The notes under the pieces were generated by a model. That model saw only the letters and a list, made by a program, of their open reading frames with translations. It did not search any database and had not been told where the DNA came from. A DNA stretch of 39,566 nucleotides from an uncultured Clostridia bacterium (GTDB lineage Bacteria; Bacillota; Clostridia; UBA1381), in assembly GCA_944392335.1 (NCBI GenBank), contig CALXWJ010000041.1:1-39566 (forward strand), in the 5' to 3' direction. Positions within the stretch are counted from its first letter, which is position 1; every line of letters begins with the position of its first letter. Made by a program: the position numbers and the translations under genes. Below, in pieces: positions 15,059 through 24,295 of this stretch.

Positions 15059-15985
15059 CTATGCAGTTTTTTTTCGTAGTTGCCACATACCCTTGCTGGT
15101 ATTTACGAAACATGAAGGATTATACTGCAGGGTCTGGCGAATTTTTTCTTTCCACCATTTATTTGATTTTGTTTTTTCATGATCTTGGATTTGATCATAA
15201 AGATATGAAAGCGGCACTGCAGTGCCACAGTCTTCTAATACTGCTGCCACAACATCTTTCCATGTTGCCTCTTTTGTGTCCCTTATATCATTCACAACTT
15301 GATGTGTGCACAATATTGGCATAATGAGTGATTCATCTTTACGCACAATCATTACATACTCGTGCAAAATCGGAATAAATGTGCCACTGTATTGTATATT
15401 ATCTGAAAAACAGTTATGTTGAGCCTTGATTATGACATTTTCAAGAGTTCCCGGCTTAACTATTTCAGATAGCATACTGTACAGTCTCCCTTTTTTCTTG
15501 ATATCTCCCATTAGGACTGCCATTCTGCCGCCTTTTTCAAGTGAGGAAAATTGCTTAAGCATTGCATAGTTCATCGCCTCCACAAACTTCTCCCATTTTG
15601 GTATACGTGATAAATCATATTTTATAGGATTATATCCGTATCTGCTTTCAACATCTGAAGCTTTGTACATAACATCAGAATATTTGATAATATCCCAGTA
15701 CGGAGGATGCCAGAATATAAATTCCGGACGCTCTTGAATATCACAATTCATGATATCAAATCCACTATGCAAATCATATATAAAGCTTTTTATGCCGCAT
15801 TTTTCAGCTGCTGCTTTTGTTGTACCACTGCCACACATATAATCGCATATCTCCATTGGGTGAAAGAAATCAATTAAATCCTCTATAAGCTTTGGAGAAC
15901 AATTACCACGATAGCGATTGTTGCCTCCTTCGCCTCGCTCAGGGTATGACACAATGCTGGTGAGTGTATGTTTTCTTTTTTCCAT
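15059..15985 (-). CDS. DNA methyltransferase (adenine/cytosine-N4 type)
   Basis: A 308-residue protein. AdoMet-binding motif I is CDYMCGSGTTKAAAEKCG (47-64) and the catalytic motif IV is HPPYWDIIKY (93-102). The first residue of the usual (D/N)PPY is replaced by His, as seen in some phage and integrative-element methylases. Residues about 240-305 form a winged-helix-like tail (ATWKDVVAAVLED, then GMWQLRKK) reminiscent of HARE-HTH domains. No restriction enzyme is nearby, so it is an orphan methylase, perhaps for protection or control of the element. It has a GAGGTG site and its own terminator. Confidence 0.75.
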   Translation of the reverse strand: MEKRKHTLTSIVSYPERGEGGNNRYRGNCSPKLIEDLIDFFHPMEICDYMCGSGTTKAAAEKCGIKSFIYDLHSGFDIMNCDIQERPEFIFWHPPYWDIIKYSDVMYKASDVESRYGYNPIKYDLSRIPKWEKFVEAMNYAMLKQFSSLEKGGRMAVLMGDIKKKGRLYSMLSEIVKPGTLENVIIKAQHNCFSDNIQYSGTFIPILHEYVMIVRKDESLIMPILCTHQVVNDIRDTKEATWKDVVAAVLEDCGTAVPLSYLYDQIQDHEKTKSNKWWKEKIRQTLQYNPSCFVNTSKGMWQLRKKTA

Positions 15986-16003
15986 AATACGTCACACCTC
16001 TCA

Positions 16004-16552
16004 TCAATACGGAACCCAATTATCTTCAATGTCAACCATTCGTTTACAGATGTGCTCTTCAGTTGTATAAACATTATATTCCGTATCATAAAGAAGAACT
16101 GATTCGTTTTCCAATGTTGAATTAATGTCATATGGAACTGTCACTATATTCGTGACTTCTTTAGTTTTTATATTTACCTCACAAGGTGTTATTACTTTTG
16201 AACCGTCTTCCCATGTTGTAACAAAGAAAGAATGGTGAGTCACTAAATTCAAATCCCGTTCTTTTATCATTTTATTATACTCTTGAAGTCTGTATCTAAT
16301 AATAAGGGTTGATATTATGAAAACAAGGATTAAGGACAGCGTATTTGTTACCAAAAACATATATCCATTTCCTTTTTGTGATAGATCTATCGCATATATT
16401 TCCATCATACCGATTCCCAGGGTGAGATATAAATATGTCTTAAGATTAAGATCTCCGCATGATTTTGTGCGAAGTAATTGTCTTATTTGAGGTACGTAAC
16501 CGACAGCCAGTATGATACCTCCAGCTAATTGCATAATATCAAAAAAAGTCAT
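16004..16552 (-). CDS. PQ-loop (SemiSWEET-like) membrane protein with cytosolic tail
   Basis: A 182-residue protein. The first 90 residues have three hydrophobic segments (about 5-25, 38-55, 65-87) with the signature GYVPQIRQLLRTKSCGDLN, including the Pro-Gln pair at 21-22. That matches bacterial SemiSWEET half-transporters, which dimerise to carry sugars. Unlike these (about 85-95 residues), it continues with about 95 polar residues (THHSFFVTTWEDGSKVITPC, then NVYTTEEHICKRMV). This tail resembles no family I know. The AGGAGG start is clear. On an element it may be a membrane sensor rather than a sugar carrier. Confidence 0.65.
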   Translation of the reverse strand: MTFFDIMQLAGGIILAVGYVPQIRQLLRTKSCGDLNLKTYLYLTLGIGMMEIYAIDLSQKGNGYMFLVTNTLSLILVFIISTLIIRYRLQEYNKMIKERDLNLVTHHSFFVTTWEDGSKVITPCEVNIKTKEVTNIVTVPYDINSTLENESVLLYDTEYNVYTTEEHICKRMVDIEDNWVPY

Positions 16553-16568
16553 TGTGGGACCTCCTTAA

Positions 16569-16787
16569 TTAAAATGGTAATTCATCTTGATATAATCGTA
16601 TTCTCCGACGATTCTGTATATATTTGATAGGGTGCCGATTAAATGTATGTCTGTGATATGTATATGTTCTTTTGCAATCAATACAAGTCAATATTGTACC
16701 ATACGAAACATACAAAAAATGAGTTTTACAATAATCACCGTGCTGTTCTACACGATGTTCATGAAGACATTTTCTTGGAATTTTCAT
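16569..16787 (-). CDS. Small Cys/His-rich protein
   Basis: A 72-residue protein from the ATG 8 bases after GGAGG (the longer frame adds five residues without a site). It contains CLHEHRVEQHGDYCKTHF and then CIDCKRTYTYHRH, enough Cys and His for one zinc site, in a strongly basic sequence that ends RRRIRLYQDELPF. It could bind nucleic acid. The start overlaps the end of the upstream gene by 29 bases. No family is recognised. Confidence 0.55.
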   Translation of the reverse strand: MKIPRKCLHEHRVEQHGDYCKTHFLYVSYGTILTCIDCKRTYTYHRHTFNRHPIKYIQNRRRIRLYQDELPF

Positions 16788-17661
16788 TGTGTTTACCTCC
16801 ATTTACAGATTGCACAGCTTTATAAATCATCTGATGACCAACTTCTGAAATACTATCCCAATATGCCCCAGAAAAAGCATCGTTTTTATCTAAAGCATTT
16901 TGGATTAAATCAGGCAAGTTAGGATTTTGAATAAGAGCTGTATATTGTTCATCGGACAAATATTTGAGTTCCTCCCAGGACTGAATTTGTGAAATATAAT
17001 CTTCAACTCTTGCTTCACTTATTTTCATATCGGCAATCAGTCCAATAAACACATCGGATAAATATAACTGCTTTTTCTCAACTTTGATAGCGTAGTGTGC
17101 TTCACAATATCTTCCATCAATATAACACTCATAACTGTTAACTCCAATATCTTCAAAACAATCGCCATCTTCTTTCAGTTCTGAAACAATTCCATTGTTT
17201 GCATCAAGTGCAAGATAATATTTAAACTCACGAATTGCATCATCCAGATTTGTATAAAGCTCACTTGAAAATCCATAATTGTCGTTATGTGCCCACTCTT
17301 CAACCAAGGAATACACTGTAATCTTTTTACCGGTATTTTCAAATTCGTTCGTAGACGTTATCATTTCAGGCGACATAATAACGCAATCAAGAACAATTTC
17401 TTTTAATTCCTTTGGTTGCTTATAGAGCATTGAAAATTTTCTTTCAAGCGCAGCAATATCATCTGGAAATATAGGCGGAGTAAATGAACAGTAAATATCA
17501 GGAGCTGAATTTCCGGTTTCTTTATCTTTGCCGTCTCGAATTTCTGTTATTATTCCTACCAGACCATCGTATGCGCTTTTATTATTTGCTATAATCTGTT
17601 CACCAATGGTATAGGATTTTCCTTTATATTTGAAGCTTTCACCTTTTGCAGATAAGATCAT
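16759..17661 (-). CDS. Unknown element protein
   Basis: A 300-residue protein. The first 50 residues (GESFKYKGKSYTIGEQIIANN, VGIITEIRDGKDKETGNSA) look like a small beta-barrel module (SH3-like), followed by helical segments with many Asp and Glu (WAHNDNYGFSSELYTNLDDAI; SEARVEDYISQIQSWEEL). No catalytic motif is evident. Similar proteins appear in clostridial integrative elements, as far as I recall, but without assigned function. It starts after GGGGG and overlaps the small Cys/His gene, so these two form one unit with the gene upstream. Confidence 0.5.
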   Translation of the reverse strand: MILSAKGESFKYKGKSYTIGEQIIANNKSAYDGLVGIITEIRDGKDKETGNSAPDIYCSFTPPIFPDDIAALERKFSMLYKQPKELKEIVLDCVIMSPEMITSTNEFENTGKKITVYSLVEEWAHNDNYGFSSELYTNLDDAIREFKYYLALDANNGIVSELKEDGDCFEDIGVNSYECYIDGRYCEAHYAIKVEKKQLYLSDVFIGLIADMKISEARVEDYISQIQSWEELKYLSDEQYTALIQNPNLPDLIQNALDKNDAFSGAYWDSISEVGHQMIYKAVQSVNGGKHNENSKKMSS

Positions 17662-17673
17662 AAATATACCCCC

Positions 17674-18792
17674 TTAAATATGACAATCAACGCCTACAAG
17701 AACGGTATCTTCATTCAAGGCATCTATTTGTCTGTTCAAATTTTTATGCCATGCTCTGTTACGTTTGTTTTTATCAGCGAAGTTAAATGAATCTTCCGAT
17801 GCATATTCGCCATCAATTAAGTACGCACAGGCAAAATTAGGGTATTTATATTTTCTTATTATTCTATTTCGAGCAAGAAACTGTTGCAGAGTTTCGTCCT
17901 TCTTATACTGAAAATCCCAGAAACCTGTAATACCGTTTTCAGTAATACGTCCGTAACACCCTTCAGGTAATTTTTTATCCAAGAAAGCTTTTTCAAGAAT
18001 TTTAAACCTTTTAGTGGCGTTTTCTTTTGCAACCCTGTACATTACATTCCACTCTATATCTTTTTTTCTTGCTGTACATACCCACTTATAACCTTTTGGT
18101 GCAGATTGTTCTTCATGGCTGCACCAGCTTTTTTCTCCAACTGAGTATTCTGTACACGAATCTTTTACGAGAAAAAGGAATGGCCAACGCCCACCAATTG
18201 AGTACCAATCGTAAAATGCATTTGGATTGTATACGTATCCATAACCATTGTAATATTCGTTATAGTAAATATATTTTTCATTTTCCGCAAAAGCATTAAA
18301 GTTTTTATAGAGCTTTTTGTATGGATAGTTTTTTAAAGCTTTCATTTTTTTTGCTTTTTTGGAACGCTTAGGGCGTTTTAACTGTCCAAAATATTTCTGA
18401 TAAACCTTACCATCATCACCGATGATAAATTTATCCCAAACCATGCGATTTTCTATGCTGACAATTTTACCATTAGGCAGTTTTATACAATCAATACAAT
18501 CATTTTCATATTCATTGCGCAATTCCTCGGTGTGATCTTCAAACTCCAAATATTCCGGATTATCAGTTTGCTCAGCATATGGTTCAAGTACTGAACAGAT
18601 TTCACTATCTACGCATCTGGCAAAAGCATTTGATAATCCATTCAGTCTTTCAATATAAATGTCCGTCATGAAATTTTTTCCATTGTTATTCCCGGATTTC
18701 AGTTTATTTAATTCTTCTTGAATTCGTTTATCTATTTCCGGCTCTTGTTCTACTTTTGGTATTTCTACTGTTACCAAGGTTAAATAATGCAT
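17674..18792 (-). CDS. Unknown protein with a phage-type DWYxIGGRW motif
   Basis: A 372-residue protein from the ATG 7 bases after AAAGGAG; the longer frame to 18828 runs through a hairpin and is unlikely. The first residues MHYLTLVTVEIP and the central NPNAFYDWYSIGGRWPFLF are features of a protein type widespread in phages and plasmids that I know only as hypothetical. A basic stretch (RPKRSKKAKKMKALKNYPYKK) and many Tyr and Trp residues suggest binding of nucleic acid or another polymer. It could be controlled by the alternative hairpins just upstream. Confidence 0.5.
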   Translation of the reverse strand: MHYLTLVTVEIPKVEQEPEIDKRIQEELNKLKSGNNNGKNFMTDIYIERLNGLSNAFARCVDSEICSVLEPYAEQTDNPEYLEFEDHTEELRNEYENDCIDCIKLPNGKIVSIENRMVWDKFIIGDDGKVYQKYFGQLKRPKRSKKAKKMKALKNYPYKKLYKNFNAFAENEKYIYYNEYYNGYGYVYNPNAFYDWYSIGGRWPFLFLVKDSCTEYSVGEKSWCSHEEQSAPKGYKWVCTARKKDIEWNVMYRVAKENATKRFKILEKAFLDKKLPEGCYGRITENGITGFWDFQYKKDETLQQFLARNRIIRKYKYPNFACAYLIDGEYASEDSFNFADKNKRNRAWHKNLNRQIDALNEDTVLVGVDCHI

Positions 18793-18817
18793 ATAAATAC
18801 TCCTTTCGTCATACAAC

Positions 18818-18882
18818 ATAACGGGCAACAGAAGAAATCAGCTGCCCGTTATGGTCAATTTTTACCCTCACTCGGGCAACTG
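18818..18882 (-). promoter_or_regulatory. Alternative-hairpin RNA switch candidate
   Basis: Read on the minus strand, segment 1 CAGTTGCCCG (18873-18882) can pair along 10 bp with segment 2 CGGGCAGCTG (18839-18848). The overlapping segment ATAACGGGCA (18843-18852) can instead pair along 10 bp with segment 3 TGCCCGTTAT (18818-18827). The two stems exclude each other. No T-run follows, so any effect would be on translation or RNA decay of the next gene rather than termination. Confidence 0.5.
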
Positions 18883-18889
18883 TTAAATA

Positions 18890-21190
18890 TTAAAATTGTA
18901 AATGTTTCTTAATTACTGATGTTAATTTGATAGGAATTTGTGCCAAGTCAGTTATGTCCAAAAAAGAATTTCCATAAATTCTTTCAATGTTGTTTTTATC
19001 GTCGCCAATGGCTGCTGCGATGAATAGTATTCCTTTTTTTTGATATTCTTGTTTGATTCCACGCAGGTCCTCCTCAGCAGCTGTACCACTGTATCCACTG
19101 TGAGCAGGTTGTCCGTCGGATATAAGAATAAGTATTTTTACATCCTCCGAACGTTTTGACAATTGATCTGCAACAAATCTCAGTGCAGCTCCGTCACGAT
19201 TACTGCCTCTGGCATGAATGTCCATCAGTCGATATTTATCACCGTTATCAAATCCTTCAAATTCAGCATATGAAAACAATTCAACATCATCTCTGCTGGT
19301 AGAGTGACCGTATATCATAATTGGGATATCAAGGCTTTCGCAAAAATCATATAAGATAATGGCGGCTGCCCTTGCATATGTACAGCGATCAGCACTGCTC
19401 ATAGACCCTGATTCATCAATTAATAATCCAACAGATAAATGTGGTATTTCATTGGGCAATGCGTTTTTTGAAAAAACTTTCCCATCGTTTCTGCAAAGAG
19501 CCCTTACTTCCAATCGCCGCCCCATCATAAGCCCAGTTTGTTTACCCCCGCGCCTATGATCTTCAAACTGACGAAGAATACTCTTTTTCAACTGTTTTGA
19601 AATGGCAAGAAGTGGCGCTGATATTTCATTGTACTGATCTATCAACCCTTCATCAACGCTGTTTATGCGCCTTACACAGATATTAACTCCCTGATGTATG
19701 TCACCATACGCTATATTTTGAGCTACATCTCTTAACTCTTTAAGCCTTGCATTTTCAAGTTCTTTGCAAGCCTCTTTTTCAGCCATTTTATCAAGAAGTC
19801 GTTCTATATCCGATGCGGCTCTATCGTATTTTTGACGTTGATAATCATTATCATATTTTGTGGTTCCTCCTTGTGGTTCTGACAGTATATCAGTCTGATG
19901 ATATGGAATTCTACCTCCTTCAGAAGCAGTCACATTTTGTTTCCCACTTCCTTTCAGTGTTCCATCAATAGGAGATAATCCGTTTTCAACATCAGATCCT
20001 GCATCTTCTTCTCCAGACTCAGATGGCAAAATATTATTTTCCGTTTCAGTTTGAGGCATTGTATTTTTGCTTCCAGACTCATTTTTATCTGCATTTGAGT
20101 TGTCAATGCTGTTCGTTTTTCCCGCATCGACCTTGGTTTTTGCTCTTTTTATTGCGGTAGTCTGCTTACTTGAAGTATTTGAAGGCTGGGCAACTGGTGT
20201 ACTATCACCTGAACCTGTCGTCGAACTCCCATTCATCGAACCGAGCATATTTGCAAGAGTTTCAGAAATAGTAATTGTTGAACCCATTGATATAGCATCA
20301 TTATGTCTTTTTTTACACTCTTCAAGATAATCTTCAATATATTCCCAACAATGAACGAGAATGTAATTTGTAATTTGTATTCGTTCTTTTGCTGAATTGC
20401 TCATTAATGCATTATCAATATCAAGAATAATATCAAATACTGTCTTGATACGAACATCATTAAGGGGTTCATCACCGTATTTTATCTCACCATATTTAAC
20501 ATAAGATAAGATATTCTGCAAAATACTTTCAAACAGATGCCTTTTTCCTGAATCCTCATCTTCAATCAACTGCGTCACAGTAGGCATCTCTTCAAAATGA
20601 TGGTCTCTCAGACTTTCCAAACCATATTTGAGTGTTCCGGGGAAATTAATCAACATACGTTCCTCAATATATCCATCTTCAATAACATTACTTATAAAAG
20701 ATGCTACGTATTGAAGTGCAGTCATATTTTCCGGACAATCATTAGCATAATCCCAAAGTGCAGATTCATTTTTTACATCTGCCTTTGTCTTTAAAACAGG
20801 TTTTTCAGGAAACCATTTTCCTTGTGCCAGCATATTCATATGAGTCTGTGATGCAAGAAAATCAGTGTATAAAACATGACCAAGTTCATGAGCAAAAAAG
20901 CCGCATACAATTTGATACCGGTTTTCGCGTCCTCGAACTTTTGTCAAAAACTTATTACCACAGTTTATCAAAATACTTTGATTATCCGTAAATGCTGTAG
21001 TATCACTGTTTGTTTCCCATATCAGATTAACATGAACACGGCGATTATATCTATATCGCCGTGTTTGCGCTGCTGCCATATCTTCAAAATGTCCCGCCAA
21101 AAGACGAGATGTAAAGAATTGCCGATCGGTTATTTTACTGCGTTTTTCATTTAAACGCTGTTTCACTAATTTATGATTCACCCGTGCCAT
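18890..21190 (-). CDS. CobT-like VWA protein with HExxH metallopeptidase motif
   Basis: A 766-residue protein. Residues 101-105 are HELGH, a zinc-peptidase-type motif inside CGFFAHELGHVLYTD. A low-complexity Ser/Thr/Asn linker (about 330-440) separates this from a C-terminal von Willebrand A domain whose metal-ion site is intact: LLIDESGSMSS (590-600), a Thr/Ser-rich middle and LISDGQPAHS (about 690). It lies directly before (in transcription, after) a MoxR/CobS-like AAA+ protein. Such AAA+/VWA pairs act as metal-insertion or remodelling machines, and CobS/CobT-like pairs are known in large phages. The substrate here is unknown. Confidence 0.75.
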   Translation of the reverse strand: MARVNHKLVKQRLNEKRSKITDRQFFTSRLLAGHFEDMAAAQTRRYRYNRRVHVNLIWETNSDTTAFTDNQSILINCGNKFLTKVRGRENRYQIVCGFFAHELGHVLYTDFLASQTHMNMLAQGKWFPEKPVLKTKADVKNESALWDYANDCPENMTALQYVASFISNVIEDGYIEERMLINFPGTLKYGLESLRDHHFEEMPTVTQLIEDEDSGKRHLFESILQNILSYVKYGEIKYGDEPLNDVRIKTVFDIILDIDNALMSNSAKERIQITNYILVHCWEYIEDYLEECKKRHNDAISMGSTITISETLANMLGSMNGSSTTGSGDSTPVAQPSNTSSKQTTAIKRAKTKVDAGKTNSIDNSNADKNESGSKNTMPQTETENNILPSESGEEDAGSDVENGLSPIDGTLKGSGKQNVTASEGGRIPYHQTDILSEPQGGTTKYDNDYQRQKYDRAASDIERLLDKMAEKEACKELENARLKELRDVAQNIAYGDIHQGVNICVRRINSVDEGLIDQYNEISAPLLAISKQLKKSILRQFEDHRRGGKQTGLMMGRRLEVRALCRNDGKVFSKNALPNEIPHLSVGLLIDESGSMSSADRCTYARAAAIILYDFCESLDIPIMIYGHSTSRDDVELFSYAEFEGFDNGDKYRLMDIHARGSNRDGAALRFVADQLSKRSEDVKILILISDGQPAHSGYSGTAAEEDLRGIKQEYQKKGILFIAAAIGDDKNNIERIYGNSFLDITDLAQIPIKLTSVIKKHLQF

Positions 21191-21219
21191 TACAGGGTAA
21201 CCTCCTCTCGTGTATAATT

Positions 21220-23091
21220 TTATGCTGTAACCCTTTTCCTTGAAGGAGCAAAAATAGGTTCAAGCACCGAGCTTATCAAAGCTTCTCGCTCCATTTCGTC
21301 AGATGTTGCCTTGCTAATAACTGTGTATAGAGCAGATTCATACACATTGTTTGTTATTTCGCTACTAATGATCCAGTCGATAAGACTACGCATACCGTAT
21401 GAACCATCTGTTACACCATGGTTTCTGCAGTATTCTGCTATATCATTTACTACTTGAACCATCTGTCCGACTTGGTATTCGTCTGTTGCCCCTGTCACGC
21501 TCATAGCTCTCTGAACCATTATTTCAGGAGATGGTGATTCTACATCTTGTACCAGACTCATTCTATCGAGAACAGATTGATTCATACCCCGGCATCCTTC
21601 ATAACTGATATTAGTTGTAACAACTACTACAGCATCAGGATGGCGTTCAATGATTTCACCTGTCGGTAACGTAATAGACCCCGTCTGCTCAAGAAGAGAG
21701 TTCAATCCAACTAAAACTCCAGGTTGCATAATGGTCGTTGGTTCCTGTATTTCCACAAGATATCCATTTTTAAGAGCCTTAAGAAAATCAGTTTCAACAT
21801 ATGTAAAACTTTGACCTGAAGATTGTGATGACTCCGTGCGCTTTAGAAGCTGTTTTACCTTTTCTGTGACCTTGTCAAGCACAATTGCCATACATTCTTG
21901 AGATGTAGCAGTCATTTTTTCCATACCGGTAAGAGCTTGATACACACCTGCGGGATCGTAGTCCATATCATCAAGATCAGGAAGCTTCATAAGCTTCGCA
22001 ACATTTGTGTAGTTTATACCACCCATTGCTTTTAGTTGTTTACACTCAAAATCAAGCTGTGCATCTCCTGTTGAACCTCCATCTGAATCCGGGAAAATCT
22101 GTCCTATAAAATCAAAAATTTCAGTTCCAGCCGAACAAGTATACTTCATATACGGAAGACCAAGACCGGCAGCAATCGCCTTTGCACCCATTGTCTTACC
22201 GGTTCCAGCAGGACCACGCAACAAAAAATTACGCATCTGCATTGACTTGCCTGTAGTACACTGAGCATGTTTGCAGATATCAACCACTTCGTGTGGTATG
22301 ATATACCACTCAGGCAGCTTTGGAACAAGCAATTCTTCAGTTGGAGATAAAGTTCTTTCATGAAGTTTATATTTTCCTACAAAATCACTGTGTTCCACAA
22401 AAGTGCTTGCTTTTTTTATGATTGCAGGCCCGGTTGTTGCAAAAATAGTGAATTCTCCGGCAATAACATTTGTGGGAGTAAAACTTCCGGAATCTATATG
22501 ACTCTTGGCAACCCGCATAATATTCCCGGATTTGTCAATTTCAACAGGTAAGTGAGCGCTGCACCCATCATCCTTGATTCTTCGATATGCATTATCACAC
22601 ATATATGCCATGCTATTTGTAGTGAGTGTTATGTCTGAGAATCCTGAAAGAAATTGATCGTAATATGTGTCAAAATTCTCTTTGAATTCATCATCTGTCA
22701 ATAATGATGGTAACATTGCCATCATTATTGCAGCACCATCTCTTGCAGAAGAATGTGCTACATAGCTTTCAAGTACCTCTGTGCTTTTGTCATATACACT
22801 CGCAAGGATAGATCCGCTAGTACAATCGTATACAACAATATGATATTCGTCCGGACTATTAGATGATTTATACTCTGCAACGGCTCTGTGATCAATTGTG
22901 CCAATTGCCCCTAAATCACTTCCATTCATACATTTACAAGCTGCATTAACTGCCTTTATTACTGTAGCACAAAGTGTTGACTGCGTACCGTCTCCATATT
23001 TTGACGATACTTTAACCTTCTTGCTTTTTAATGTATCAAATGGCTCTGGAAGAGTTCGGCTGTAATTAAATAAATTTGTTACATTGCTCAT
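21220..23091 (-). CDS. CobS/MoxR-like AAA+ ATPase
   Basis: A 623-residue protein from the ATG (MSNVTNLFNY) 8 bases after AAAGGAA; the longer frame would overlap the upstream gene. The N-terminal 270 residues are a separate domain of unknown type. Walker A is GPAGTGKT (293-300). The Walker B region reads GYLVEIQEPTTIMQPGVLVGL, with Glu where many have Asp-Glu. Sensor 1 is VVVVTTN, then GCRGMNQSVLDRMSL, the arginine-finger region of MoxR/CobS proteins. It should work with the VWA protein encoded 29 bases downstream. Confidence 0.8.
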   Translation of the reverse strand: MSNVTNLFNYSRTLPEPFDTLKSKKVKVSSKYGDGTQSTLCATVIKAVNAACKCMNGSDLGAIGTIDHRAVAEYKSSNSPDEYHIVVYDCTSGSILASVYDKSTEVLESYVAHSSARDGAAIMMAMLPSLLTDDEFKENFDTYYDQFLSGFSDITLTTNSMAYMCDNAYRRIKDDGCSAHLPVEIDKSGNIMRVAKSHIDSGSFTPTNVIAGEFTIFATTGPAIIKKASTFVEHSDFVGKYKLHERTLSPTEELLVPKLPEWYIIPHEVVDICKHAQCTTGKSMQMRNFLLRGPAGTGKTMGAKAIAAGLGLPYMKYTCSAGTEIFDFIGQIFPDSDGGSTGDAQLDFECKQLKAMGGINYTNVAKLMKLPDLDDMDYDPAGVYQALTGMEKMTATSQECMAIVLDKVTEKVKQLLKRTESSQSSGQSFTYVETDFLKALKNGYLVEIQEPTTIMQPGVLVGLNSLLEQTGSITLPTGEIIERHPDAVVVVTTNISYEGCRGMNQSVLDRMSLVQDVESPSPEIMVQRAMSVTGATDEYQVGQMVQVVNDIAEYCRNHGVTDGSYGMRSLIDWIISSEITNNVYESALYTVISKATSDEMEREALISSVLEPIFAPSRKRVTA

Positions 23092-23113
23092 TTCATAATT
23101 TCCTTTCTGCATT

Positions 23114-23851
23114 TCAATGCGCGAGATTAATTTGTATTCCGTCGGGAACACATTCAGAATTTTCGATTTCCGCTTTTGCCAACTGTTTGCAAACGTCCGC
23201 CCAGCTCTCTTTCACAGGCAATTCATCACTGTATATGAGTACTGACGTTTTACCAGTGCCAATCGCTTCATTGCATCTGTTGTTAATTTCAATAATGTGT
23301 GCTTCAACCCACTCAAATGCTAACAGCTCATAGTTTTCAGGCAAATCATCATCTTCCATAATTATATCTGTTTCATCATTTTGATTGATATGCTCTGTTT
23401 CTTCGAAGATAATATTGGTGACATGTAAATTTGTAATTACTACCTTTGCGCGGCGGTATCCTCCCGCACGGTTTAAAAGTATAAAAACATCATCACCATT
23501 TTCAATAAGCTGGAGAGCATTGGATGCCTCCCAAATCCATCTTGCCTGCGGATAATGTTGATGAACGAGTTGTGTTATCTGTCTAAGAATAACAGTATAT
23601 GCAATCTCATAAACATCACTCTGTGTATATATCTTTGATGGTTTTGTAGGAGATAATGGTTCTGGATCCGATGCAATAATGTCAGAGCGATCGGTTGCAC
23701 GGAAAAGTAAAATTATCAAGGCAACAAACAACGAAAGTATCATCAGCAGGAGCAGTGGCCATAACCTGCAAATTAATGTTATAATCCCTAAAACTCCTAT
23801 AAGTATCATTGTTTCTCTGACAATATTGCTTTTATCACTAAATTTTTTCAT
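23114..23851 (-). CDS. Membrane-anchored unknown protein of the AAA+/VWA operon
   Basis: A 245-residue protein from the ATG (MKKFSDKSN) preceded by AAGGAG. Two close hydrophobic segments (about 14-50: ETMILIGVLGIITLICRL, then PLLLLMILSLFVALIILL) anchor it in the membrane; the remaining 190 residues are acidic and cytosolic. The soluble part contains ARWIWEASNALQLIENGDDVFILLNRAGGYRRAKVVI. It lies 23 bases before the AAA+ gene. It may recruit the ATPase to the membrane, which is inference from position only. Confidence 0.6.
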   Translation of the reverse strand: MKKFSDKSNIVRETMILIGVLGIITLICRLWPLLLLMILSLFVALIILLFRATDRSDIIASDPEPLSPTKPSKIYTQSDVYEIAYTVILRQITQLVHQHYPQARWIWEASNALQLIENGDDVFILLNRAGGYRRAKVVITNLHVTNIIFEETEHINQNDETDIIMEDDDLPENYELLAFEWVEAHIIEINNRCNEAIGTGKTSVLIYSDELPVKESWADVCKQLAKAEIENSECVPDGIQINLAH

Positions 23852-23865
23852 AACATATTGCTCCT

Positions 23866-24231
23866 TCAAATCTGAGATTCTGGTATGTATATGTGTATAT
23901 AATGCATTACATCTCCATCATGCTCAGATCGAGTAAGTATCACCGCCGTATTTTGTTTAATAAACATTGATGTTGATAGCTCAGGTGTGCCTGCAATAGC
24001 ACTCCCGAGCAATGTGCGGCTTTCTTTGTTATCTGAAATAGATATTGCACTCAGAAACTGAATAGGATCCATATAAATCCGAATTGTATACTGCTTATTA
24101 AGTGAAATATACGACATTATAATATTTATTTCGCTATTTGTAAGGCAGTTGTTGGATTTATTTTTTAAAATGATTCTTAGTTTTTTGTTCTTTTCCTCAT
24201 CTGACAACAGAATAAAAGTTTCGTTTGTCAT
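23866..24231 (-). CDS. Unknown small protein
   Basis: A 121-residue protein, first gene after the SSB terminator. It starts 6 bases after AAAGGAGG and overlaps the minimal start region of the next gene. The sequence MTNETFILLSDEEKNKKLRI, then TIRIYMDPIQFLSAISIS and AVILTRSEHDGDVMHYIHIY, suggests a small alpha/beta domain. No family is recognised. It probably belongs with the AAA+/VWA genes. Confidence 0.5.
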   Translation of the reverse strand: MTNETFILLSDEEKNKKLRIILKNKSNNCLTNSEINIIMSYISLNKQYTIRIYMDPIQFLSAISISDNKESRTLLGSAIAGTPELSTSMFIKQNTAVILTRSEHDGDVMHYIHIYIPESQI

Positions 24232-24250
24232 ACAATACCTCCTTTAATAC

Positions 24251-24295
24251 GCAAAAAAGCGCACATGAGAATATAGTAAATACTCATGTGCGCTT
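24251..24295 (-). terminator. Strong intrinsic terminator after ssb
   Basis: A perfect 13-bp stem (AAGCGCACATGAG/CTCATGTGCGCTT) followed on the minus strand by TTTTTTGCG. There is almost no room for a new promoter before the next gene at 24231. Confidence 0.9.
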
